Origin: Alphaproteobacteria bacterium
Lineage (GTDB): Bacteria; Pseudomonadota; Alphaproteobacteria; Rickettsiales; JABCZZ01
Assembly (NCBI GenBank): GCA_013289445.1
Contig: JABCZZ010000008.1
Coordinates: 1 to 52,051 of the forward strand
DNA: 52,051 nucleotides
Reading direction: 5' to 3'
The notes beneath the pieces were generated by a model. That model saw only the letters and a list, made by a program, of their open reading frames with translations. It searched no databases and was not told the origin of the DNA. Position numbers and translations under genes: made by a program. Below, one piece after another: positions 36,201 to 46,244 of the stretch; the first letter of the stretch is position 1; every line of letters starts with the position of its first letter.

Positions 36201-36409
36201 TGCCGCTCATGTAGTGTGAGAATGCGATTCTGGATGTCTTTGGCATTCATGCCGTTATACGTCCAGACGACGCTTACAACTGGAATATTGATTTCAGGAA
36301 AAATATCAACCGGCATGCGCAGCCCGGCCCCAATGCCCAGCAGACACACAAGCATCAGCACAGAGACAACGGTATAAGGGCGCTTCAATACATATCGGGC
36401 AACCCACAT
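33203..36409 (-). CDS. RND-family efflux permease with altered proton-relay residues
   Basis: Encodes 1068 residues. It starts MWVARYVLKRPYTVVSVLML, has PVDIFPEINIPVV, twelve membrane segments and two large periplasmic loops, and fits the AcrB/MexB superfamily. Aligned to AcrB, the TM4 pair D407-D408 is VDN (second Asp to Asn, in GILVDNGTVVIENIE) and K940 of TM10 is Ala (GLTTANSILVV). These residues carry protons in AcrB, so coupling may differ. Substrates cannot be read from the sequence; the adjacent two-component system resembles metal or drug sensors. It lies 3 bases before the kinase gene. Confidence 0.9.
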   Translation of the reverse strand: MWVARYVLKRPYTVVSVLMLVCLLGIGAGLRMPVDIFPEINIPVVSVVWTYNGMNAKDIQNRILTLHERQMASLVDDISHIEATSYDGVGVEKVYLHEGADVTRAVSQLASSALVVLKYMPPGITPPLVLRYGATDVPIIQLSLSSNALPDTKLNDLGQNIIRPALAVVHGAEVPYPYGGKPRVIMADIDQQALQSRGLSPSDVSEALQHQNVILPAGDVKIGSKDYTLSMNNSPDVIDVINTFPIKEVNGKTVFMRDVAHVHDGFQVQTNSVSVNGTPGALMTIRKTGGVSTLAVIDGVREALVDIKKVLPASVSIKAIFDQSIFVKAALNSVIMGGAMAAGLTAMMILLFLGNWRLTLIILASIPLSIITAVLVMYCGGQTLNTMTLGGFALAVGILVDNGTVVIENIERHLHEGNPLEDSIIHGAGEVAVPTVLSTLCICIVFVPIFLLEGTAKYLFSPLSLSVCVSLVASLALSFTLVPVLFKYLIRSAAVAHDDSEWLSTPPTKLHNIFSSIHRQFEEGFHSFRETYRHYLGWTLSEPRQTVLFFGILMLVSLLLFPALGRDFFPQVDAGQMRLHVRTPPGTRLEQTQTEFAQVEKTIRQIVGNEQIDVILDNIGLPYSGINIALSDSATIGPMDGEILISLKESHTPTAKLMAELRNELPKRFAGLQFFFQPADIVDQVLNFGQPAPIDLRISGPKEEETYALAVKLTHDLKSVAGVVDAHIFQVPDAPSLNVDLDRTLATQFGLNQQTTASNVLVTTNSSAQTMPNFWVDPRNNVSYPLVVQSPTYRINSAQDLWSMPVTVDGNHTRGQLLMNVAKFNRATVPMVLSQYNIRPVFDVDADVQGRDLNSVANDIDKVIAADQPDPSKAISVALSGQAETMRSSYNGLFSGMAFAVILVYLFLVINFQSWIDPLIVLLAVPFALGGVMWMLYLTQTHLSVPALMGTLMCIGLTTANSILVVTFANQRMDAGDDAWVAAEVAGYTRLRPVLMTAGAMILGMIPMALGVGEGGEQNAPLARAVIGGLLFATFATLVFVPVMYRLLPHKLRAPFNHSLEGDSHATP

Positions 36410-36412
36410 GGA

Positions 36413-37822
36413 TCAAGCCTCCCCATTCGCTAAGGGCAGAATAACGCGACAGGTAGTACCTTTGTTTTCTGTGCTTTCGATTTCGACCGTGCCACCATGT
36501 GCCTGACAGATGGCCCGTACGATGGAAAGCCCAAGACCGGCACCTCCCTGTTCACGTGAGCGCACTTTGTCTGCGCGATAAAATCGCTCAAATATATGGG
36601 GCAATGCTTCCGCAGGGATACCAATGCCTGTATCGGCAATAGTAAGGATAGCCTTATGATCGACGATGCTGGTGGTAATGATGATATTGCCGCCATTGGA
36701 AGTGTATTTGATGGCATTATCGAGTAGATTCACCACTACCTGTTTAAGCCGTGCAGCATCCCCTCTAACCTTAACCGGATGGAGAGCATTAACCGTGATC
36801 TCTATGTCCTTTTCTTCAGCCAGCAGCAGCATTTGATCAGTAGTAGTTTTGACCAGATCAACAAGATAAAACGTAATTGGCTCAATTCTGGCCTCTCCCG
36901 CATCAAGCCGCGAAATCGCAAATAGGTTTTCTGTGATACGCGAAAGCCGTTCTGCTTCCTCAAGCACGCTGCCAATGCGCTCGCGCAAATGATCGGACAA
37001 GCCAGATTCTCGTTGGGCAATGGATTCCAGTTCCCCACGCATTATGGTAAGTGGTGTACGTAGCTCATGGGAAGCGTCGGCTGAGAAACGGCTGAGCTGC
37101 TGGTATGCATTATCCAGCCGCGCAAGCATCTGATTCAGAGTCGTGGAGAGGTTTTCAAGCGCGTCACCCGTCTTTGCCACAGGCAGACGGTTACTCAGGT
37201 TGCCAAAAGTGATTTTCTCGGCTGTGGCACGAATATCCTCAACAGGTTTTAATGAACGGCGTACCAGCACATAGCCACCGGCAGAGACAATGAGTATCAC
37301 TATAGGAAGGCCGAAGAGCAGTGTTATCACCAGCCCACCCAGTGCCGTATTTATCTCATCCGTCGGCGCCCCCATTTCAATCAGGAACGGTTCGCCTGTA
37401 GCTGTTACCGGCACATCTACAATCAGCATTGAAGCACTATCAGAGAGCGTTTCAACCCGATGGGCAGCTTCCAGTGTTTGCGGCAATGGAATCTTGAGAG
37501 GATCGAACCGTCCCTCCTTGGGCGCAGTAGAAACATAAAAGACAGAACGGTCGCTTTTCAGAATGCGAATAAGCCGGTTATTGGCCGAAGGTGAGTAAAC
37601 GGAGCGAATCTGGCTTGCGATTTCCTCTGGTGATTTTTCATGCACATGCACAAGGATATTGTCCGCGATCTGATGCGCCCGGCGTGTAAATGTCTGCTCC
37701 ATTTCCCCGTACAGGCGGCTTCGCACGCCCTGATAGGTATAGGCCCCGAAAGCAAGCGACACTGCGATAACCAGCCCGCTGTACCACAGGATGAGGCGAA
37801 AATAGATGGAGCGGGTGTTCAT
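36413..37822 (-). CDS. Sensor histidine kinase of the RND locus
   Basis: Encodes 469 residues. Membrane segments at about 9-31 and 163-187 enclose a periplasmic sensor of about 130 residues. A HAMP domain follows, then the H-box SADASHELRTPL (His near 252), N-box VNLLDNAIKYTSNGG, and G-boxes DTGIGIPAEALPHIFERF and GAGLGLSIVRAI. The layout is that of CusS/heavy-metal-type kinases, but the ligand is unknown. It starts 2 bases after the response-regulator stop, in the same operon. Confidence 0.92.
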   Translation of the reverse strand: MNTRSIYFRLILWYSGLVIAVSLAFGAYTYQGVRSRLYGEMEQTFTRRAHQIADNILVHVHEKSPEEIASQIRSVYSPSANNRLIRILKSDRSVFYVSTAPKEGRFDPLKIPLPQTLEAAHRVETLSDSASMLIVDVPVTATGEPFLIEMGAPTDEINTALGGLVITLLFGLPIVILIVSAGGYVLVRRSLKPVEDIRATAEKITFGNLSNRLPVAKTGDALENLSTTLNQMLARLDNAYQQLSRFSADASHELRTPLTIMRGELESIAQRESGLSDHLRERIGSVLEEAERLSRITENLFAISRLDAGEARIEPITFYLVDLVKTTTDQMLLLAEEKDIEITVNALHPVKVRGDAARLKQVVVNLLDNAIKYTSNGGNIIITTSIVDHKAILTIADTGIGIPAEALPHIFERFYRADKVRSREQGGAGLGLSIVRAICQAHGGTVEIESTENKGTTCRVILPLANGEA

Positions 37823-37824
37823 TG

Positions 37825-38499
37825 TTACACCTCATCATTGAGAGTGTAACCTGCGCCACGAACAGTTTTTATGAGCTTCACTTCGTGTGCTTCATCGATT
37901 TTGGCGCGTAGCTGCCGGATATACACATCGACAATATTAGTCAGTCCTTCAAAACTCTGATCCCATACATGCTCAATAATCATGCTGCGTGAAAGCACGC
38001 GGCCCGCATTGAGCATCAGGTATTCAATCAAAGCATATTCCTTCGCGCTCAGTTCAACACGCTTACTTGCGCGTTTGACTAGGCGGCGCATCCGGTTGAT
38101 TTCAAGATCGGCAACAGCAAGCACATCCGTGCGTTGGGTAGGCGCCCGCCTAAGCAGCGCCCGCACCCGCACTAGCAGCTCCGAAAAGGCAAACGGCTTG
38201 GTCAGGTAATCGTCTGCACCCGCATCTAGGTGTTTTACCTTGTCAGCAACCGCATCCTTAGCGGTGAGCATCAGGATAGGAACATGTCGGTTCTTTTGGC
38301 GTATGCCTTCCAGCACCTCCGTGCCGCTGAGCTTGGGCAGCATAATATCAAGAATAATGACGTCGTAGGCGTAGAATGTCGCAAGTTCCAGCCCTTCAGC
38401 GCCATCGCCTGCCACATCCACGGCAAAGCCTTCGGCCTTGAACCCTCTGGCAAGTATGTCGGAAAGTTTCTTTTCGTCTTCAACGATTAGGACACGCAT
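37825..38499 (-). CDS. OmpR/PhoB-family response regulator of the RND locus
   Basis: Encodes 224 residues. The receiver domain has ILDIMLPK with phospho-acceptor Asp51, MLTAKDAV and a DYLTKPF lysine. The C-terminal winged helix ends RQLRAKIDEAHEVKLIKTVR then GAGYTL. A ribosome site (CAGGAGAG) precedes the ATG. It is first in the probable RR-HK-RND-HlyD-NodT operon, and a 22-bp-period direct repeat lies upstream as a likely autoregulatory site. Confidence 0.93.
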   Translation of the reverse strand: MRVLIVEDEKKLSDILARGFKAEGFAVDVAGDGAEGLELATFYAYDVIILDIMLPKLSGTEVLEGIRQKNRHVPILMLTAKDAVADKVKHLDAGADDYLTKPFAFSELLVRVRALLRRAPTQRTDVLAVADLEINRMRRLVKRASKRVELSAKEYALIEYLMLNAGRVLSRSMIIEHVWDQSFEGLTNIVDVYIRQLRAKIDEAHEVKLIKTVRGAGYTLNDEV

Positions 38500-38531
38500 G
38501 CACTCTCCTGCTATGCGACTATCCTACTCTT

Positions 38532-38568
38532 CTAAAATGAAAATTCTATGAGGCTAACATTAAAATTC
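38532..38568 (-). promoter_or_regulatory. Candidate response-regulator box (15-bp direct repeat, 22-bp period)
   Basis: On the minus strand GAATTTTAATGTTAG and GAATTTTCATTTTAG match at 13 of 15 bases, spaced 7 apart (22-bp period, two helix turns), ending 33 bases before the regulator ATG. A candidate -10 (TAGGAT, 38526-38521) follows directly. This is the form expected of an OmpR-family operator. Confidence 0.55.
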
Positions 38569-38720
38569 GCTCATAATAGGCCATTATAAAAATATGGCTC
38601 TCAGCTATCTGTATAAATAAGTCCTTCTGTAGCCATGCTCTCAGAGAGGGTTGTTAATTATATGATAATGCAATAATATTTAACCATAGCCGTGATCATT
38701 AAAAATGTAAAAGTTATAAA

Positions 38721-39545
38721 ATGCCAGAAATAAATTTACCTCGAAACTTTGCAGATACACCCTCTGCTGCCATGAATGCAGGGAATGTCATTTTATCTTA
38801 TATGGTTCATCCCAACGATGAACAAAAGCGTGATGTTTGGCTAAAACTATCTAATTTAGATCTGAAGCATCGCTTGCAGGATGAGCCTATGTCTAAGGCT
38901 CTTTCAGAACGATTGCCTGTGTTGGATCAGAATCCTCATTTGGCAGAAGCCATCAGAAAGCAAGCAATAGAGATTACTGTAGAGCCATATTTAATATTGC
39001 CTGAAAATGCAGAGAAATTCTTAATGAATGTAAATGCCTCTGCGGCTTCGCGTGAAATGTTTGAGACACGCATTCAACAATCTTGGATCACAGTCCATCA
39101 CATACTGGTTACAATGATGCGAATTGAGCGTTATTTTCCCCAAATAAATGGTGGAGCTAGTGTCAGTAAGGCGGTTGATTTTCTAGACAAAATGAAGAAG
39201 CCAAATGTTATGGGCAATAAATCTGACATATATAAGGCATGGAAAGAATATAAAGGTATTGCCCATTATCTTTTACCCTTCTTCATGGTCTGGGCCGATC
39301 CAGAGAAAAATGCGTTTTGTCATTTTTATGACATATCAGGTATCAGAGGCTTTCTTGTATTAGCAGGTAACATACAAAAATGGATGTTAACTCTTAAACC
39401 CTCTCATAGCAAACAAGCCAAAGTATTTACCAAACAAGACTTATGGACGATGCCACGTTGGTGCAAGGTTCAGAATTTTTCCATAAACGTCACACCATTT
39501 AGCAGTGAAGAAATCGCCGTAATCAAGAGCTACAAACGCTTCTAA
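38721..39545 (+). CDS. Unknown 274-residue protein in the element
   Basis: Encodes 274 residues, clearly AT-rich compared with the chromosomal genes. No signal peptide or membrane segment. Helical, with RIQQSWITVHHILVTMMRIE and a Trp-rich C-terminal part (KWMLTLKP, DLWTMPRW). No family recognised. It is the first plus-strand gene of the element and divergent from the regulator operon. Confidence 0.65.
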   Translation: MPEINLPRNFADTPSAAMNAGNVILSYMVHPNDEQKRDVWLKLSNLDLKHRLQDEPMSKALSERLPVLDQNPHLAEAIRKQAIEITVEPYLILPENAEKFLMNVNASAASREMFETRIQQSWITVHHILVTMMRIERYFPQINGGASVSKAVDFLDKMKKPNVMGNKSDIYKAWKEYKGIAHYLLPFFMVWADPEKNAFCHFYDISGIRGFLVLAGNIQKWMLTLKPSHSKQAKVFTKQDLWTMPRWCKVQNFSINVTPFSSEEIAVIKSYKRF

Positions 39546-39656
39546 CCGCTTTATAAGTTTATAGACCGGTTAATCTTTTACTTCACACGTACCCCTGGTT
39601 TTATACCTCGCATAAAATATTTCGTGAATTAGCCATTAATCACGAAAGACGTGAAT

Positions 39657-39827
39657 GTGAAGAAACGCAGTCTTGCTGATGCCATCTCCACCCTATACTC
39701 AGCGCCGATAGGCGATAAGGAAGCACAGGAAGCCGCTAATAACCTGCTAGGCTTCGTATGACTTCTTGTTGAGATAGACAGAGAACAGAAAGCCGCCGCC
39801 AACCATAAGAGGTCGTCATGCAGGTAA
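39657..39827 (+). pseudogene. Small conserved-type ORF interrupted by TGA
   Basis: From a GTG at 39657 the frame reads KKRSLADAISTLYSAPIGDK, reaches NNLLGFV, hits TGA at 39759-39761, and then continues LLVEIDREQKAAANHKRSS to a TAA that overlaps the start of the SpoVG-like gene. The pattern NLLGF--LLVEIDRE spanning the stop resembles small ORFs found beside recombinases. A CGA-to-TGA change would explain it. It may be inactive or a sequencing error. Confidence 0.5.
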
Positions 39828-40114
39828 CGGAAATACATATTCATCCTGTCACACCTCAGCGCGGGCTTGTGGCCTTTGCCAACATCGTCATGGAAGGCCA
39901 GTTGTTTCTGGGATCAATAGCAGTGCATGAAAAGCTGGACGGCTCCGGCTACCGCATCACCTATCCCAAAAAAGGTGATGGATACTTGTTTCACCCCATT
40001 TGCAAGCCCCTGAGCAAGGCGCTGGAACAAGCCATCATCAGTGAAGTGAAAACCGTATTAAGTAAAGCCCATGCTGGACACAATTGTGCTGTCGCTGAAC
40101 CACACAGAGTTTGA
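39818..40114 (+). CDS. SpoVG-like small DNA-binding protein
   Basis: Encodes 98 residues. VTEIHIHPVTPQRGLVAFAN, LFLGSIAVHEKLDGSGYRITYP and FHPICKPLSKALEQAI follow the SpoVG layout (V-x-x-I-x-I...LVAFANI...L-I---E...Y-I--P...F-PI). SpoVG proteins bind nucleic acid site-specifically. Copies in mobile elements may be regulators. It overlaps the Rep-like gene by 44 bases in another frame. Confidence 0.7.
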   Translation: MQVTEIHIHPVTPQRGLVAFANIVMEGQLFLGSIAVHEKLDGSGYRITYPKKGDGYLFHPICKPLSKALEQAIISEVKTVLSKAHAGHNCAVAEPHRV

Positions 40115-41240
40115 AATATACACACCGGATGCGTTCAGCCCTTCGGCGCTTGGTTTACTGCGCCCGCCCTATTATCCGCTGGGTGGGCGGGGCAATTTCA
40201 GTTGCGTCCAGAATCCTACAAAAACGGAATTAAACAAAGGCATCTACAAGCCCCGCCTTACGCTTACCAAAAGGAAGGGCCATGCAGGATTTACACTTAC
40301 TTTGCGCATTGAGTTTTCTGCCCCAAAACTGCTTTTTGGCAATAACTTCGACGAGTTGCTGGAAGAGGATTTTGAGAGGTTGCTAGACATATTGCAGGGC
40401 AAACTGGCCAGCATGGGTGTCCGTATTCGCAAGGATATTTTAAGGAATGCCGCTGTATCCGCCGTACATTACTCCAAAAATATACCGCTGACGGATTACT
40501 CAACCTGCTCGATGATCATGAGCGAGCTGGCAAAGGTTGACCTTAACACGCGCCTTGATCTCAATAAAACCGACTATCGAAATGAAGGGCATTCCGTCCG
40601 CTATCACGCAAACAGTTATGAGATCATTTTTTACGACAAGCTGAAAGATATGGAACAGGCTGCTATTAGCGAAAAACGTGCCATTGAACGCGACAGCGTT
40701 ATCCAGCGTGACCTGTTTAAGCAAAGCAAATACCCAAAGCAATTTCAAGTTCTGCGGATGGAAATCCGGCTTGGCAACCGCACCAAGCTCAAGACGCTGC
40801 TGGCACAGCTTGGCATCAAGGCCGGATTAACTTTCCAGGAAATATTCAGCGCCACGATCTCAAAAGGCATTCAGCTTTATTTCTGGCAGGCAGCCACGCA
40901 GGACACCCCGCTATTGGCATTAAGCCAATTCAGGCCGGAAGACGTGATACAGGCCATGATTGCAGAAGGCAAAGGCAATACAAAGCCTGCCAAGCTGCTG
41001 CAACGGCTGGGTGCATTGATGCTGATGCGCTCCATTGGAATACGAGGCATTAAAGCCATACTTAAAGGGCAATGTAATTCGCGCACATGGCAGCGCATTA
41101 GAAAAGAACTGGATGGAATGGATATAACAGGCCGCATGAAATATGCAGCAGTGGGAAATGTTCAACGTTGTCTGGAAGTATTTGAACCTCTAAGAATGAG
41201 GGACTATAGTGACAAGGAAAGTATGAAAGTACGAGTATGA
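40071..41240 (+). CDS. Phage/plasmid replication-initiator-like protein
   Basis: Encodes 389 residues. The N-terminus MLDTIVLSLNHTEFEIYTPD and central YHANSYEIIFYDKLKDME and FQVLRMEIRLGNRTKLKTLL resemble the CRI/gene II-X rolling-circle-type initiators of filamentous phages and related plasmids. The catalytic Tyr cannot be assigned with certainty. Its last 4 bases overlap the recombinase start (ATGA). In an integrative element it may replicate the excised circle. Confidence 0.6.
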   Translation: MLDTIVLSLNHTEFEIYTPDAFSPSALGLLRPPYYPLGGRGNFSCVQNPTKTELNKGIYKPRLTLTKRKGHAGFTLTLRIEFSAPKLLFGNNFDELLEEDFERLLDILQGKLASMGVRIRKDILRNAAVSAVHYSKNIPLTDYSTCSMIMSELAKVDLNTRLDLNKTDYRNEGHSVRYHANSYEIIFYDKLKDMEQAAISEKRAIERDSVIQRDLFKQSKYPKQFQVLRMEIRLGNRTKLKTLLAQLGIKAGLTFQEIFSATISKGIQLYFWQAATQDTPLLALSQFRPEDVIQAMIAEGKGNTKPAKLLQRLGALMLMRSIGIRGIKAILKGQCNSRTWQRIRKELDGMDITGRMKYAAVGNVQRCLEVFEPLRMRDYSDKESMKVRV

Positions 41241-42757
41241 AAGCCATTATCCTTGCTCGCGTATCTACAAAGGAACAGGAAGAACAAGGGCATTCTCTGC
41301 CCGCCCAGGTGCATCGCCTCAAAGAGTATGCCAAGAAACATAACCTAACTATAGCCAAGGAATTTGCTTTTTCGGAAACGGCTGGTGCTAAAATCCGCAA
41401 GAAATTTGAGGAAGTGATCGCTTATCTCAAAAGCCATAAAGATGTGCAGGCATTGCTGTGCATGAATGTGGATCGTGTCACACGCAATTTCCGCGATGCG
41501 GTTGATCTGGATGAAATGCGAAAAAAAGAAGGGTTGGCCATCCATTTTGTACAGGATGGGTTTGTGCTGGATGCTGATGCCACGGGCAACGCCATGTTTA
41601 TGTGGGAAGCCAAGGTATTTATTGCCAAACAATATATAAATCGACTGGCCGACGATGCCAAGCGCAGCATCAATCACAAGGCCGAACATGGCGAATGGAT
41701 TGCTAAAGCCCCTATCGGCTACTGTAACGCAGCTGATACCGTAACCAGCAAGCGCACGGTAGTATTAGATGAAGAGCGGGCATTCTTAGTACGCAAGATA
41801 TTTCAAGATTATGCCACTGGCTGTTATTCCTTGCGAGAGCTGGCGGCGCAGGCTCGTTCTTGGGGTTTAACCAATTCCAAGTCTGGCAGGCCACTCAGCG
41901 TCAAGCAGGTGCATGAATTGCTGCATAATCCCTTTTATTATGGCTTTATGCGCATAAAAGGTGCGTTATTTGCTCATAACTACCCCACCCTTACCGATCT
42001 AGGCTTGTTCGAAAAATGCCACCAGGTCGGCAGGCGCGGCAAGCTTGCACCATTCAAGCGCACAGATAAGCCTTTTGTCTTTCGTGGGCTACTTAAATGC
42101 GCTAAGTGCGGATGCTCATATAGCAGCGAAATCAAGAAACAACGTTATATTTACCTGCGGCCTACTAAGTCCAAAGGCGCATGCGAGTGCTTTCAGACAA
42201 CCGAGGCATCGGTGCTGGAACAGGTGGCGCATGTATTTGAGCATATCCGAATACCGGAAGCTGTATGCAAAGCGCTTATTAAAAGTCTGAAAGAAAGCGT
42301 AACGGTTAAGAAAGAGCATCATCAGCAAGCCGTACATGCCCTGCAAAAGGAATACGGCAAAACCTGCACTATGCTGGACAATCTCTTAGATATGAGGCTT
42401 GACGGTAGTATTACTAAGAGTGAGTACGACAAGAAAGCGTATACACTCCAGCAGCGCAGGCAGGAATTGGAACGGCAACTACAAGACTACGGCAAAGCCG
42501 ATGATGCCTTTGTGGACTCCGTGGAAGCCTTGTTTTTACTTGCCTCACGCGCACCTAAACTTTTTGAAAGTTCGGGTATTGAGCAAAAGCGTAAATTAAT
42601 GGCTTTTATATTCTCGAACTTGACGCTGAACGGCGCAACTCTCGGGTATACCTTGCGAAAACCCTTTGATCTATTCGCAGATGCCGCTGCTCGTGCAGTA
42701 TGGCGACCCCTACGGGAATCGAACCCGTGTTACCACCGTGAAAGGGTGGTGTCCTAA
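41237..42757 (+). CDS. Large serine recombinase, C-terminus completed by host tRNA-Glu sequence
   Basis: Encodes 506 residues. The resolvase domain starts MKAIILARVST with catalytic Ser10; LCMNVDRVTRNFRDAVDLDE follows. A recombinase domain (LRELAAQARSWGLTNSKSGR), a zinc ribbon (LLKCAKCGCSYSS then GACECF) and a coiled coil complete it. Codons 489 to the stop (42701-42757) lie wholly inside the tRNA-Glu gene, antisense. It catalyses integration and excision of the element. The protein in the circular form would have a different C-terminus. Confidence 0.93.
   Translation: MKAIILARVSTKEQEEQGHSLPAQVHRLKEYAKKHNLTIAKEFAFSETAGAKIRKKFEEVIAYLKSHKDVQALLCMNVDRVTRNFRDAVDLDEMRKKEGLAIHFVQDGFVLDADATGNAMFMWEAKVFIAKQYINRLADDAKRSINHKAEHGEWIAKAPIGYCNAADTVTSKRTVVLDEERAFLVRKIFQDYATGCYSLRELAAQARSWGLTNSKSGRPLSVKQVHELLHNPFYYGFMRIKGALFAHNYPTLTDLGLFEKCHQVGRRGKLAPFKRTDKPFVFRGLLKCAKCGCSYSSEIKKQRYIYLRPTKSKGACECFQTTEASVLEQVAHVFEHIRIPEAVCKALIKSLKESVTVKKEHHQQAVHALQKEYGKTCTMLDNLLDMRLDGSITKSEYDKKAYTLQQRRQELERQLQDYGKADDAFVDSVEALFLLASRAPKLFESSGIEQKRKLMAFIFSNLTLNGATLGYTLRKPFDLFADAAARAVWRPLRESNPCYHRERVVS
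42697..42709 (+). other. attR, right copy of the direct repeat, in tRNA-Glu 3' end
   Basis: AGTATGGCGACCC, from 4 bases outside the tRNA CCA end into the acceptor stem. Bases from 42701 on are host sequence in the integrated state. GTGCA at 42693-42697 is the partner of TGCAC at 30270-30274. Confidence 0.7.
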
Positions 42758-42775
42758 CCGCTAGACGAAGGGGTC
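42701..42775 (-). tRNA. tRNA-Glu (anticodon TTC)
   Basis: 75 bases with CCA encoded. The acceptor stem GACCCCT pairs with AGGGGTC, the anticodon loop CTTTCAC gives TTC, and the T arm is CGGGTTCGATTCCCG. The tRNA is intact because the element joined outside or at its extreme 3' end. It is the integration target of the serine recombinase element. Confidence 0.96.
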
Positions 42776-42835
42776 GCGAAGCGGCGCAAAACAGGGCGCT
42801 ACTATCCGCAGACACCCCTGCCGAGTCAACTAAAA

Positions 42836-45791
<2,956 letters not shown>

Positions 45792-45812
45792 TTTTTTTTA
45801 CTAGGAATCCTC

Positions 45813-46244
45813 ATGATCTACCCAGCACTTGTTACTGTTTTAGCGCTTCTGATGTATATTTCGTTTCTCATCAATGTCGGTCGTGCGCGCGGCAAATATA
45901 AAGTCATGGCCCCGGCCATGTCCGGCCATATTGAATTTGAGAAGCGCCTGCGCATACAGATAAATACCCTTGAGCATCTCATCGTGTTTATTCCCGCCCT
46001 GTGGCTGTTCGGTTTCTTCTGGCCGTATAGCGGCGAGTTCCTCGGCGTCAACTGGATCGGCCCGCATATTTCTGCCCTCGTGGGAATGGTCTGGCTGGGG
46101 GCACGTTTTGCGTATGCCACCGCCTATTGCCGCAACCCTGAGAAGCGTTATACGGCAGTCATACTGAGCATCGTCTGCCTCATCCTGCTGACGCTGGGCG
46201 CGCTCACCGGCATCCTTTCTCTTCTTTATCAGCATTTCAATTAA
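45813..46244 (+). CDS. MAPEG-family membrane protein
   Basis: Encodes 143 residues, four membrane segments. FEKRLRIQINTLEHLIVFIP is the MAPEG signature, with NPEKRY near the third helix. MAPEG proteins are glutathione- or lipid-modifying membrane enzymes. The stop directly abuts the nadA ATG (TAAATG), so translation is probably coupled. Confidence 0.85.
   Translation: MIYPALVTVLALLMYISFLINVGRARGKYKVMAPAMSGHIEFEKRLRIQINTLEHLIVFIPALWLFGFFWPYSGEFLGVNWIGPHISALVGMVWLGARFAYATAYCRNPEKRYTAVILSIVCLILLTLGALTGILSLLYQHFN

Larger units (their letters stand above)
30253..42709. mobile_element. 12.4-kb serine-recombinase element integrated at the 3' end of tRNA-Glu, carrying an RND efflux system
   Basis: The 13-bp sequence AGTATGGCGACCC occurs as a direct repeat at 30253-30265 and 42697-42709. 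The right copy overlaps the CCA end of tRNA-Glu and lies inside the recombinase gene. Joining right end to left end gives a circle of 12444 bases in which the recombinase frame stays open through the junction. Contents left to right: NodT-HlyD-RND-histidine kinase-response regulator on the minus strand, then on the plus strand an unknown protein, a broken small ORF, SpoVG-like, Rep-like and recombinase. Boundaries are inferred from the repeat, not from comparison with an empty site. Confidence 0.75.

Noticed and set aside
39543..39551. CTAACCGCT, also present in tRNA-Glu, as a left attachment site
   Set aside because: Only 9 bases, inside the end of a coding gene, and joining there does not extend the recombinase frame as the 30253 site does.
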